Shown here piece by piece: positions 7,219 through 15,794 of a DNA stretch of 53,791 bases (position 1 is the first letter of the stretch; every line of letters starts with the position of its first letter). The position numbers and the translations under genes were made by a program. This DNA is from an uncultured Eubacteriaceae bacterium. Its GTDB lineage: Bacteria > Bacillota > Clostridia > Eubacteriales > Eubacteriaceae. Under the pieces are notes generated by a model. The model was not told the DNA's origin and made no database searches. It saw nothing but the letters and a program-made list of their open reading frames with translations. The DNA lies in the NCBI GenBank assembly GCA_947625585.1, contig CANQOZ010000002.1, positions 1-53,791 on the forward strand, read 5' to 3'.

Positions 7219-10200
7219 ATGACTCAACCTTTTACCCATTTACACGTTCATTCTGAATATTCATTATTAGACGGATTATCTAGAATTCCTGATTTAGTAA
7301 GTAAAGCTAAAGAATTAGGAATGACAAGTCTAGCCTTAACCGACCATGGCGTGATGTTTGGTGCATTAGAGTTCTATCGTGAATGTTTGAAACAGGGAAT
7401 AAAACCTATAATTGGAAGTGAAGTCTATGTCGCTGAAAGAAATTTAGAACAAATGGAGGCTTCAGTTGATTCGAAAAATTACCATCTAGTTTTACTTGCT
7501 AAAAATGAAATTGGTTATAGGAATTTAATGAAATTAGTTTCAATTGGTTTTGTTGATGGATTTTATAGGAAACCTAGAGTTGACCATAAAACACTTAAAA
7601 AATATTCTGAAGGATTGATTTGTCTTTCTGGTTGTATGTCTGGGGAAATTCCTAGAGCTATTTTAAAAGGAGATTTAAAAAAAGCTCATAATTTAATTCA
7701 AACTTATCAGGAAATTTTTGGTAAAGATAATTTTTATTTAGAAATCCAAGATCATAGGATTCCAGAAGAAGCCAAAATTAGAGAAGATCTTTTATATTTA
7801 TCTAAAGTTACTGGAGCTCCTTTAGTGGCTACGAATGATGTTCATTATGTTAATAAAGAAGATTCAGAAGTTCATGATATTCTAATTTGTATTCAAACAG
7901 GAGCAAAAGTTAAAGATGAAAAAAGACTTCGGTATGAAAAAGGAGCCTATTACTTAAAGTCTTCGGAAGAAATGTATAAAGAATTCTCTTACTATCCTCA
8001 AGCTTATGAAAATACTCAAGTTATTGCTAGTCAATGTAATCTTGTTTTACCAGAACCAAAAAATCATATGCCGATTTATCAATTTCCAAAAGAATTTAAA
8101 ACAGCTGGAGCATATTTAAGGCATCTTTGTTTAGAAGGGATAAAAAAATTATATCCAAAAATAACTACTGAAATTAAAGAACGTTTAGAAACTGAACTTA
8201 AAACAATAAACTCAATGGGATTTGATAATTATTTTTTGGTAGTATGGGATTTTATTAAATTTGCTAAGGATAATGGAATAATGGTTGGTCCAGGTAGAGG
8301 TTCGGCTGCTGGATCGCTTGTAGCTTATTCTCTTGGAATTACTTCGCTAGATCCGCTAAAATACAATTTACTTTTTGAAAGATTCTTAAATCCTGAACGT
8401 TATACAATGCCTGATATAGATTGTGATTTCTGTTATGAACGTAGACAAGAGGTAATTGACTATGTTAATAAAAAATATGGTTTCGATCACGTTTCTCAAA
8501 TAATAACATTTGGAACAATGCTCGCTAGAATGGCTATTCGTGATGTAGGCAGAGTTTTAGATGTTTCTTATTCTAAAACAGATAATATAGCCAAACAGAT
8601 TCCATTTTTACCAGGACATACTGTTACAATTCAAGAAGCTTTAGATGAAAATCCAGAACTTAAGAAGTTAAAAGAAAATGATCCTGAAGTTAAAGAAGTT
8701 CTTGAAACAGCGCAAAAGCTTGAGGGCTTAAGTAGACATGCAGGAACTCATGCTGCTGGAGTTGTTATAGCTGATCAAGCAATAACTAATTATGTTCCTT
8801 TATATAGGAATGGTGACTTTATCTCAACACAATATACTATGGATCTCTTAGAATCCCAGGGTCTTATTAAAATGGATTTCCTCGGTTTACGAACCTTAAC
8901 TGTAATTAGAGATGCTTTGGATAATATTTATCAGTCAACAGGATTAAAAATTAAGCCTGAAGAAATTGATATTTCCGATCAAAATATTTATAAATTAATT
9001 GCTTCCGGTGATTGTGGAGGAGTTTTTCAGTTAGAAAGTAACGGGATTATTCAGTTTATAAAAGAATTTAAACCGGAAAATTTCGAAGATATCATAGCCG
9101 GTATTTCATTATATCGACCAGGACCAATGGATCAAATTCCAACTTATATAAAAAATAAAAATAATCCGGAAGCCATTAAATATCTTCATCCTAAATTAGA
9201 ACCTATTCTTAATGTTACTTATGGATGTATTGTATATCAAGAACAAGTAATGCAAATATTTCGTGATCTAGCTGGATTTTCAATGGGAAGATCTGATCTT
9301 GTTCGAAGAGCTATGAGTAAAAAGAAAAGTGACGTTATGGATAAAGAAGGGCAAGTTTTTATTTATGGTGAAAAAGATGAAAATGGGAACTATTTAATTG
9401 ATGGTTGTATTAAAAGAGGAATAGATAAGAATACTGCTGAACAAATTTGGAATACTATGCACGAATTTGCAAAGTATGCTTTTAATAAGTCTCATGCTGC
9501 AGCTTATGCTGTTCTTGCTTGTCAAACTGCTTGGCTTAAATATTATTATCCAGCTGAATTTTATGCAGCGTTATTAAGTTCAGTTATGGAATCTGAATCT
9601 AGAGTTGCTCGATATATTGATGAATGTAATAGAAGAGGAGTTAAAGTCGTTCCTCCTAATATTAATGTATCCCAAAAGAAATTTACTGTAAAAGACGGTC
9701 AAATTGTTTTTGGTCTAGGAGAAATTAAAAGTGTTGGCTCAAAATTTGTCGATCAAGTAATACAAACAAGAGAAGAACAAGGACCTTTTAAGGATCTTCT
9801 TGATTTTTGTGAAAGAGTTGAAAATATTAATAAACAAGCAGTTATTAATTTAATAAAGGCTGGTGCTTTTGACTATTTAGGTATCGATAGAGGCACTTTA
9901 TTAAGTAATGCTTTTGAAGTAATTCAAAAAGGAAAAGAATTACGCTCTATAAGATTATCTGGACAAGCCTCTTTTTTTGATAATGATAATTCTTCTTTAA
10001 AAACTTTTGAGTATACACAAACAGAACCTTTATCAAAAGAAACAATTTTAACAATGGAAAAAGATGTTTTGGGTATATATTTATCTGGACATCCATTGGA
10101 GAAATACCGAGAAATTTTAGAACGAAAAACTGTATTTAACTTTTCTATTTTAGATAGTTATGAAGATTTATCAAGAACTATTCAAGATCAAAGTTTTGTC

Positions 10201-10737
10201 ACTATTGGGGGTATATTAAAAAATTTAAAAACACAGTTAACAAAGCGACAGGAACTTATGGCCTTTGCTGATCTAGAAGATCAATATGGAATGTTAAATT
10301 TAGTAATCTTTCCAAAAGTTTATGAGCAATATAGAAATCTTTTAATTGATGATACTCCTGTAATTGTTTATGGAAAAATAACTTATAATGAAGAAATGGA
10401 TGTTTCTTTAGTAGTAGATAAGATTGATCTTCTTGAAGTTATTTATAATCAAGAAGAGAACTACCAAAAACCATATAAACCTTTTGAAGATAAAGTAAGT
10501 TTTAAAAATGGTTATTTAGAAATAAAATTACAAGATATCAGTAAAAAGCCTTTAATTACAACTATTAAAAAAATACTCAAAACTTCTCCAGGAAATACCC
10601 CTGTGATATTATATTTTGATAAAGAGAATATACGTTTTAAAGCTTCAGAAAACTTGAATGTCGAAATAAATAATTCTTTATTAGAAAAATTAAATTATTT
10701 AATAAAAACAAATAACGGAGGGAAATCAGGTGCCTAA
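7219..10737 (+). CDS. dnaE: DNA polymerase III alpha subunit (DnaE)
   Basis: This 1172-residue C-family replicative polymerase has an N-terminal PHP domain (HVHSEYSLLDGL, LTDHGVMFGALEF), the catalytic PDIDCDF acidic motif near residue 400, the GPGRGSAAGSL motif, the HAAAYA/LKYYYPAEFYAA palm-thumb region and an OB-fold near 980-1060 (VTIGGILKNLKTQ). Length and order fit the E. coli-like DnaE of Firmicutes, which extends primers and works beside PolC. The Shine-Dalgarno is GAGGAAT. The last 8 bp overlap the GTG start of pfkA, whose Shine-Dalgarno lies inside dnaE. Confidence 0.97.
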   Translation: MTQPFTHLHVHSEYSLLDGLSRIPDLVSKAKELGMTSLALTDHGVMFGALEFYRECLKQGIKPIIGSEVYVAERNLEQMEASVDSKNYHLVLLAKNEIGYRNLMKLVSIGFVDGFYRKPRVDHKTLKKYSEGLICLSGCMSGEIPRAILKGDLKKAHNLIQTYQEIFGKDNFYLEIQDHRIPEEAKIREDLLYLSKVTGAPLVATNDVHYVNKEDSEVHDILICIQTGAKVKDEKRLRYEKGAYYLKSSEEMYKEFSYYPQAYENTQVIASQCNLVLPEPKNHMPIYQFPKEFKTAGAYLRHLCLEGIKKLYPKITTEIKERLETELKTINSMGFDNYFLVVWDFIKFAKDNGIMVGPGRGSAAGSLVAYSLGITSLDPLKYNLLFERFLNPERYTMPDIDCDFCYERRQEVIDYVNKKYGFDHVSQIITFGTMLARMAIRDVGRVLDVSYSKTDNIAKQIPFLPGHTVTIQEALDENPELKKLKENDPEVKEVLETAQKLEGLSRHAGTHAAGVVIADQAITNYVPLYRNGDFISTQYTMDLLESQGLIKMDFLGLRTLTVIRDALDNIYQSTGLKIKPEEIDISDQNIYKLIASGDCGGVFQLESNGIIQFIKEFKPENFEDIIAGISLYRPGPMDQIPTYIKNKNNPEAIKYLHPKLEPILNVTYGCIVYQEQVMQIFRDLAGFSMGRSDLVRRAMSKKKSDVMDKEGQVFIYGEKDENGNYLIDGCIKRGIDKNTAEQIWNTMHEFAKYAFNKSHAAAYAVLACQTAWLKYYYPAEFYAALLSSVMESESRVARYIDECNRRGVKVVPPNINVSQKKFTVKDGQIVFGLGEIKSVGSKFVDQVIQTREEQGPFKDLLDFCERVENINKQAVINLIKAGAFDYLGIDRGTLLSNAFEVIQKGKELRSIRLSGQASFFDNDNSSLKTFEYTQTEPLSKETILTMEKDVLGIYLSGHPLEKYREILERKTVFNFSILDSYEDLSRTIQDQSFVTIGGILKNLKTQLTKRQELMAFADLEDQYGMLNLVIFPKVYEQYRNLLIDDTPVIVYGKITYNEEMDVSLVVDKIDLLEVIYNQEENYQKPYKPFEDKVSFKNGYLEIKLQDISKKPLITTIKKILKTSPGNTPVILYFDKENIRFKASENLNVEINNSLLEKLNYLIKTNNGGKSGA

Positions 10738-11698
10738 AACAAAGAAAGTTGGTATTTTAACAAGTGGTGGCGATGCCCCTGGCATGAATGCTGCAATTCG
10801 TGCTTCAGTTCGTGGAGCTATTCATTTCGGTTATGACGTAATTGGAATAAATAGAGGTTATGCCGGATTATTAGATGAAGATTTTACTCCTATGAACTCT
10901 TTAATGGTTAAAGACATCATGGGTAAAGGCGGAACTATTCTTAAAACATCTAGAAGTGATTATTTTCCAACAGAAGCAGGTTTAAACAAAGCAACTGATA
11001 TTTTAAATACTTTTGGAATTGATAGTTTGATTGTTATAGGTGGTGATGGTTCCTTAACTGGTGCTCTTGAATTACATCGTCGTGGTATTGATATTGTTGG
11101 AATGCCTGGAACAATTGATAATGACTTTGGAGCTAGTGACTATACAATCGGTTTTGATACTGCTGTCACTACAGCAATTGATGCTATAATGAAAATTCGT
11201 GATACAACTTTCTCCCATAACCGTATAAATATAGTTCAAGTAATGGGTAGAACATGCGGAGATATTGCTTTATATACAGGTTTCTCTTGTGGTGCTGATG
11301 CGATTATTATTCCTGAAAAAGAAAATAATCTGGAAGAAATGTGTGAAACAATTCTAAGAGGAAGAGATAAACATGCTTTAGCTTCAATTATTGTTTTAGC
11401 AGAAGGTTGTGGATCATATCGTGATTATTTACAAGAAGTTCAAGAATTGACAGGAGTCACAACTAAAGGAACAAACTTAGGTTATATTCAACGTGGAGGT
11501 TCACCAACTCACTTCGATAGAAATCTGGCTAGTTACATGGGGTTCAAAGCTGCTGAAGCCTTACATAAAGGGAATACAAAAACCGTTATTGTTCAAAGAA
11601 ATGGAAAATATTTAGCAGTTCCAATTGAAGAAGCACTAGCTACTAAGAAAGAATTCAATCAGGAAATGTTTGATACCATGAACATTCTAGCAAGATAA
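10730..11698 (+). CDS. pfkA: ATP-dependent 6-phosphofructokinase
   Basis: The start is GTG 10730, 7 nt after a GGAGGG Shine-Dalgarno within dnaE. The 322-residue enzyme phosphorylates fructose 6-phosphate in glycolysis. It has SGGDAPGMNAAIR, the GGDGS motif (104-108) whose glycine marks ATP rather than pyrophosphate as donor, the catalytic TIDND (128-132) and VMGRTCGD. It is cytosolic and normally a homotetramer. The dnaE-pfkA-pyk order is widespread in Firmicutes. pyk follows after 7 bp, putting two control points of glycolysis in one transcript. Confidence 0.97.
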   Translation: MPKTKKVGILTSGGDAPGMNAAIRASVRGAIHFGYDVIGINRGYAGLLDEDFTPMNSLMVKDIMGKGGTILKTSRSDYFPTEAGLNKATDILNTFGIDSLIVIGGDGSLTGALELHRRGIDIVGMPGTIDNDFGASDYTIGFDTAVTTAIDAIMKIRDTTFSHNRINIVQVMGRTCGDIALYTGFSCGADAIIIPEKENNLEEMCETILRGRDKHALASIIVLAEGCGSYRDYLQEVQELTGVTTKGTNLGYIQRGGSPTHFDRNLASYMGFKAAEALHKGNTKTVIVQRNGKYLAVPIEEALATKKEFNQEMFDTMNILAR

Positions 11699-11705
11699 AG
11701 TAACA

Positions 11706-13481
11706 ATGAGTAAAAAGAAAAAAGTTTCTTTAAAGAAAACAAAGATTGTTTGTACTATTGGTCCCGCAACAAATGACCAAAAAATAATTGAAGAATTAAT
11801 TAAAGAAGGTATGAATGTTGCTAGGATTAATATGTCTCATGGTGGTTATGATGAGCATGAAAAACAAATAACATCTATTAAACGTGCTCGAGAAAAATTA
11901 AACGAACCAATAGCTATCATGCTAGATACCAAAGGACCTGAAATACGTACTGGTGACTTACAAAACGGTAGTGTTGTTGATTTAAAGGCTGGTCAACAAT
12001 TCATTTTAACTACTGAAGATCTTTATGGTGATGAATCTATAGTTTCAATAACGTATAAAGAATTACCAGAAGATCTTTCTCCGGGTAATACAATTCTTTT
12101 AGATGATGGTGAAATTGGTCTAAAAGTAGATAAGATTGACGGTCCAAATATAATATGTACTGTTCAGAATGATGGAGAGTTAGGTCAAAGAAAAAGTATT
12201 AATATTCCTGGAATTGAATTAAATCTACCTGGATTAACTGAAAAAGACATTAATGATTTAAAGTTTGGAATTCAACAGGGAGTTGATTTTATTGCAGCTT
12301 CTTTTATTAGAAGGCCAGATGACGTTCTAACAATTAGAGATGTTCTAGATTCTAATAATGGATCGGATATTAAAATTATCTCTAAAATTGAAAGTGAAGA
12401 AGGTGTTTATAATATTAATGACATTATTGCTGTTTCTGATGGGATTATGGTTGCCCGTGGAGATTTAGGTGTTGAAGTTCCAGCTAAAGATGTTCCAGTT
12501 ATTCAAAAAACTATTATTCGAAAATGTAATAAAGCTGCAAAACCAGTAATCACTGCAACACAAATGTTAGATTCAATGATCCATAATCCTAGACCAACTA
12601 GAGCTGAAGTTGCTGATGTTGCTAATGCAGTCTTTGATGGAACAGATGCTGTTATGCTCTCTGGCGAAACTGCTATGGGTGAGTATCCTGTTGAAGTTGT
12701 TAAAACTATGGCTGATATTGCAAGTGTTGCTGAAGTCGCTGATCAATTTAGATTAGAAGCTAATTTAAAAAAGAAAAGAAATGGAATTTCAAACGCCGTT
12801 TGTGATGCTGCGGTAACAATGTCAGTAAGCTTAAACTCAAACTCAATTATTGCAAATACAGCAAGTGGAGAAACAGCTAGGCAATTAAGTAAGTTTAAAC
12901 CGGATGCAAATATTTATGCTACTAGTTTTAGAGAAATAACAATTCGACAGGTTTCTTTAAGCTGGGGAGTTTATGGTGTCTATATTAGCCAGATTAATAA
13001 TTCAGATATGCTTGTTCGAGAAAGTGTACGAGCTGTTAGAGAAAAAGGATATATAAAATCAGGTGAAAGAGTAATCGTTGCTGCTGGAATTCCAGTAGGG
13101 GCTTCGAGCGTTACCAATATGCTTCGAGTTGTTAAAATTGGACATTCTGAATTACAGGGTGTTGGCAATGGGGAAAAGAAAACTTACATTGGAATTGCTA
13201 AACAAATGAGAGTTTCTAATTTAGAAGCTGAAGAAAACTTCAATGAAGGTGATATCCTTGTTGTTCCTAGAATAACAAGCAGTAACAAATATCTTGCTAG
13301 TATAGCTGGTGGTATTATTACAGAAGATGATTATGAAGTCAGTGAAAAATTCCTTAAGGATATCAATACACCTATTATTTCTAGTGTAGATGATGTTTTT
13401 GAAAACTTAACTGATGGAACCTTAATAACAATTGATTCTGAAACCGGAACAATAAAGCAGGGTGTCAGAAATTATGATTGA
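11706..13481 (+). CDS. pyk: Pyruvate kinase with extra C-terminal domain
   Basis: This 591-residue pyruvate kinase converts PEP and ADP to pyruvate and ATP. The barrel motifs RINMSHGGYDEHE, DTKGPEIRTG, ISKIESEEG, ARGDLGVE and VMLSGETAMGEYP are all present. About 110 residues beyond the usual end form the Bacillus-type extra domain related to the PEP-utiliser phosphohistidine domain. The TSHA motif seen in Bacillus copies after a GG pair is replaced here by GGIITEDD, so no phosphohistidine is expected. The stop codon TGA lies inside the TTGACA of the downstream trp promoter. Confidence 0.96.
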   Translation: MSKKKKVSLKKTKIVCTIGPATNDQKIIEELIKEGMNVARINMSHGGYDEHEKQITSIKRAREKLNEPIAIMLDTKGPEIRTGDLQNGSVVDLKAGQQFILTTEDLYGDESIVSITYKELPEDLSPGNTILLDDGEIGLKVDKIDGPNIICTVQNDGELGQRKSINIPGIELNLPGLTEKDINDLKFGIQQGVDFIAASFIRRPDDVLTIRDVLDSNNGSDIKIISKIESEEGVYNINDIIAVSDGIMVARGDLGVEVPAKDVPVIQKTIIRKCNKAAKPVITATQMLDSMIHNPRPTRAEVADVANAVFDGTDAVMLSGETAMGEYPVEVVKTMADIASVAEVADQFRLEANLKKKRNGISNAVCDAAVTMSVSLNSNSIIANTASGETARQLSKFKPDANIYATSFREITIRQVSLSWGVYGVYISQINNSDMLVRESVRAVREKGYIKSGERVIVAAGIPVGASSVTNMLRVVKIGHSELQGVGNGEKKTYIGIAKQMRVSNLEAEENFNEGDILVVPRITSSNKYLASIAGGIITEDDYEVSEKFLKDINTPIISSVDDVFENLTDGTLITIDSETGTIKQGVRNYD

Positions 13482-13505
13482 CACTTTATTCAAAAGTGTT
13501 ATTAT
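13478..13505 (+). promoter_or_regulatory. Promoter of the trp operon
   Basis: TTGACA at 13478-13483, 16 bp, then TATTAT at 13500-13505 preceded by TGT (extended -10). The -35 overlaps the pyk stop codon. Transcription should start near 13512, just ahead of the T-box leader. Confidence 0.75.
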
Positions 13506-13510
13506 TTTTA
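13481..13510 (+). terminator. Short dyad after pyk, possible weak terminator
   Basis: ACACTTT (13481-13487) pairs with AAAGTGT (13493-13499) around a 5-nt loop, followed by TATTATTTTTAT. The stem is only 7 bp and sits between the -35 and -10 of the trp promoter. It may end the upstream transcript weakly, or be an operator or chance. Confidence 0.45.
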
Positions 13511-13511
13511 T

Positions 13512-13774
13512 AAACCGAAGAAGTGAAGATAACGTTAAGTAAACACGTACAGAGAGTTCGATAAGGTGAGAGCGAATCGCAAGTGGCTTAACAAATGGAT
13601 CACTGAGGGCAAGTTGAAAGGAAACGAGTAGGCTAGACGTATTTCCTACGTTACAGGAATAGTAATTGATTGATTACGAAGAGTGCATGCTGTCATGAAT
13701 TAAGGTGGTACCGCGAGTATTATAAATATAAGATAATAATCGTCCTTTTATATAATAAAAGGACGTTTTTTTTT
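13512..13774 (+). promoter_or_regulatory. T-box riboswitch, specifier UGG (Trp), with terminator
   Basis: This is a transcription-attenuating tRNA sensor upstream of trpE. Stem I is visible: GTGA (13523-13526) pairs with TCAC (13600-13603), and GTTAAG (13534-13539) with CTTAAC (13587-13592). The specifier loop between them holds aaaTGGa, so the specifier codon is TGG at 13596-13598, matching tRNA-Trp. The conserved 14-nt T-box AAGGTGGTACCGCG is at 13702-13715; its TGGT pairs with the acceptor end. The terminator is CGTCCTTTTA (13741-13750) with TAAAAGGACG (13756-13765), then nine T. Uncharged tRNA-Trp should favour the antiterminator, in which AAGG (13702-13705) pairs with CCTT of the terminator's 5' arm. 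Confidence 0.95.
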
Positions 13775-13777
13775 GCA

Positions 13778-15247
13778 ATGAAATTAGAGGATTTAAAACA
13801 ATACGAGGAAGATTATAAAATTGTTCCAATAAAAAAAGAGTATTATGCTGATACTTTAACTCCAGTACAAGTACTTAGAAGATTAAAACAAAATTCGGAC
13901 AAGTTGTTTCTTTTAGAATCTGCGAATAATAGTGGAGCTAGAGGACGTTATTCTTTTTTGGGAGTTAATCCTGAAATGGAAGTAATTGTAAAGAATAATC
14001 AAGTAATCTTTAAAAATGGAGAAGAAATAATTATTGAATCATCAGATCCTTCAGCTGAAATTAATAAATTTTTAGAAAACTATAGTTCTCCTAAAATTAA
14101 AGGAATGCCTCCTTTTACTGGTGGCTTAGTTGGTTATGTTTCATATGACTATTACAAATATACCGAACCTATTTTGAATTTTAATAATCCTGACCCTTAT
14201 GAGTTTAACGATTTACATCTTTTATTATTCAACGATTTAATTGTTTTTGATCACTTTAGTGATAAAGTCTCATTAATCACTAATATTGAAACAGATGATT
14301 TAGAAAACAATTATAAAAAGGGAATAGATCGGATTAATCAATTAAAACTTGAAATAGAAAATGCTATAGAACGTGATTTCTCTGGAAAAATATCTAAATC
14401 TTTTAAACCAGTTTTTACAATGGAAGAATATTCTGAGTTGATTAAAAAAGCTCAAGATTATATTGTTGAAGGAGATATTTTTCAAGTGGTTCCTTCAAAC
14501 CGAATAAAAGGTGAATTTCATGGTTCCTTATTTCCGGCTTATAGGGTTTTAAGAAGTGATAATCCGAGTCCATATATGTATTATTTTCAGATTAATGATA
14601 TTGAAATAATTGGTACTTCTCCTGAAACTTTAGTTAAGTTAGAAAATGATAAAATTACAACTTTTCCTATAGCTGGCTCTAGGCCAAGAGGAAGAACAAT
14701 AGAGAAAGATGATCAATTAACTGATGAATTGCTTAAAGATAAAAAAGAACTTGCTGAACATAATATGTTAGTAGATTTAGGTCGAAACGATATTGGACGT
14801 GTTTCAAAACGTAATTCAGTAAAGGTTGAAGAATATTTAAAAATTCAAAAATATTCAAAGGTTATGCACATAACTTCTGTTGTTTCAGGTTCTTTAGAAG
14901 ATGGTATAACTCCATTACATGCATTAAGCAATATTTTACCAGCAGGAACTTTATCTGGAGCTCCCAAAATAAGAGCTTGTCAAATAATTGAAGAATTAGA
15001 AACTGAAAAACGAGGACCATATGGAGGAGCTCTTGGATATATTGGATTTAATGGAAATATGGATATGTGTATAGCAATCCGATCAGCTTTTAAAAACAAA
15101 AATAAAATGTTTGTTCAATCTGGTGGTGGAATAGTTAAAGACAGCAAGTTTAAAAATGAATATGAGGAAACTATAAATAAAGCTTCAGCAATTATCGAAG
15201 CCATCCAGAAGAGTGAAAATTTAGATAATGATTTTAATATTAGATAA
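13778..15247 (+). CDS. trpE: Anthranilate synthase component I
   Basis: I start this at ATG 13778, 4 nt after the T-box terminator; the open frame upstream to 13670 is T-box RNA, not protein. The 489-residue enzyme makes anthranilate from chorismate with ammonia supplied by TrpG. The LLES feedback-site region, the GGLVGYVSYD motif and the chorismate-binding C-terminal part (GDIFQVVPSNR, GTSPETLVKL, IAGSRPRG, LPAGTLSGAPK) are present. There is no normally spaced Shine-Dalgarno; AAAAGGA lies in the terminator's 3' arm, 14 nt upstream. It overlaps trpG by 20 bp. Confidence 0.96.
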   Translation: MKLEDLKQYEEDYKIVPIKKEYYADTLTPVQVLRRLKQNSDKLFLLESANNSGARGRYSFLGVNPEMEVIVKNNQVIFKNGEEIIIESSDPSAEINKFLENYSSPKIKGMPPFTGGLVGYVSYDYYKYTEPILNFNNPDPYEFNDLHLLLFNDLIVFDHFSDKVSLITNIETDDLENNYKKGIDRINQLKLEIENAIERDFSGKISKSFKPVFTMEEYSELIKKAQDYIVEGDIFQVVPSNRIKGEFHGSLFPAYRVLRSDNPSPYMYYFQINDIEIIGTSPETLVKLENDKITTFPIAGSRPRGRTIEKDDQLTDELLKDKKELAEHNMLVDLGRNDIGRVSKRNSVKVEEYLKIQKYSKVMHITSVVSGSLEDGITPLHALSNILPAGTLSGAPKIRACQIIEELETEKRGPYGGALGYIGFNGNMDMCIAIRSAFKNKNKMFVQSGGGIVKDSKFKNEYEETINKASAIIEAIQKSENLDNDFNIR

Positions 15248-15794
15248 TTATGACTCTTTTACTTATAACTTAGTTCATTCTATTGAAGATGATCAAGAAA
15301 TAAAAGTAATAAGAAATGATAAGTTAACTCCTATTGAGGCTGAAAAATTAAAACCTGATTTTCTTATAATTTCACCTGGACCAGGTTACCCAATAGATGC
15401 TGGTTATAGTATTGATTATGTTAAGTTTTTTAAAGATAAAATACCAATTTTGGGAATTTGTTTAGGTCATCAAGCTATTTGTGAAGCCTTTGGTTCTACT
15501 ATTGTAAAAGCTAAGGAAATTATGCATGGAATGAAAGATAAAGTATCAATCGATGATAATGAAATTTTTAAAGGATTAAGTCCAGAAATTGAAGTCGGAA
15601 GATACCATTCATTAGCTGTAGATAGAAATACTTTACCTGACGAATTAGAGATAATCTCTGAGTCAGTTGATAAAGAAGTAATGGCCGTTAAACATAAGAA
15701 ATTCCCAATATGGGGTTTACAATTTCATCCTGAATCGATTATGACTAATGACGGAAAAACAATTTTAAAAAATTTTTTAGAGGTAAATAAATGA
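15228..15794 (+). CDS. trpG: Anthranilate synthase component II (glutamine amidotransferase)
   Basis: This 188-residue class I glutamine amidotransferase supplies ammonia to TrpE. It begins with ILILDNYDSFTYNL and carries the oxyanion motif SPGPGYP, the nucleophile C78 in GICLGHQ, and the His-Glu pair in QFHPES. It is a free-standing subunit, not fused to TrpD. The start lies inside trpE (20 bp overlap), and the stop overlaps the trpD start by 4 bp. In some Firmicutes a TrpG also serves p-aminobenzoate synthesis, which cannot be judged here. Confidence 0.96.
   Translation: MILILDNYDSFTYNLVHSIEDDQEIKVIRNDKLTPIEAEKLKPDFLIISPGPGYPIDAGYSIDYVKFFKDKIPILGICLGHQAICEAFGSTIVKAKEIMHGMKDKVSIDDNEIFKGLSPEIEVGRYHSLAVDRNTLPDELEIISESVDKEVMAVKHKKFPIWGLQFHPESIMTNDGKTILKNFLEVNK

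Noticed and set aside
13670..13777. Possible Trp-containing leader peptide in frame with trpE
   Set aside because: The Trp codon and its neighbours are the conserved T-box sequence itself, there is no ribosome site for this frame, and the region folds as T-box and terminator. It is RNA, not a leader peptide.
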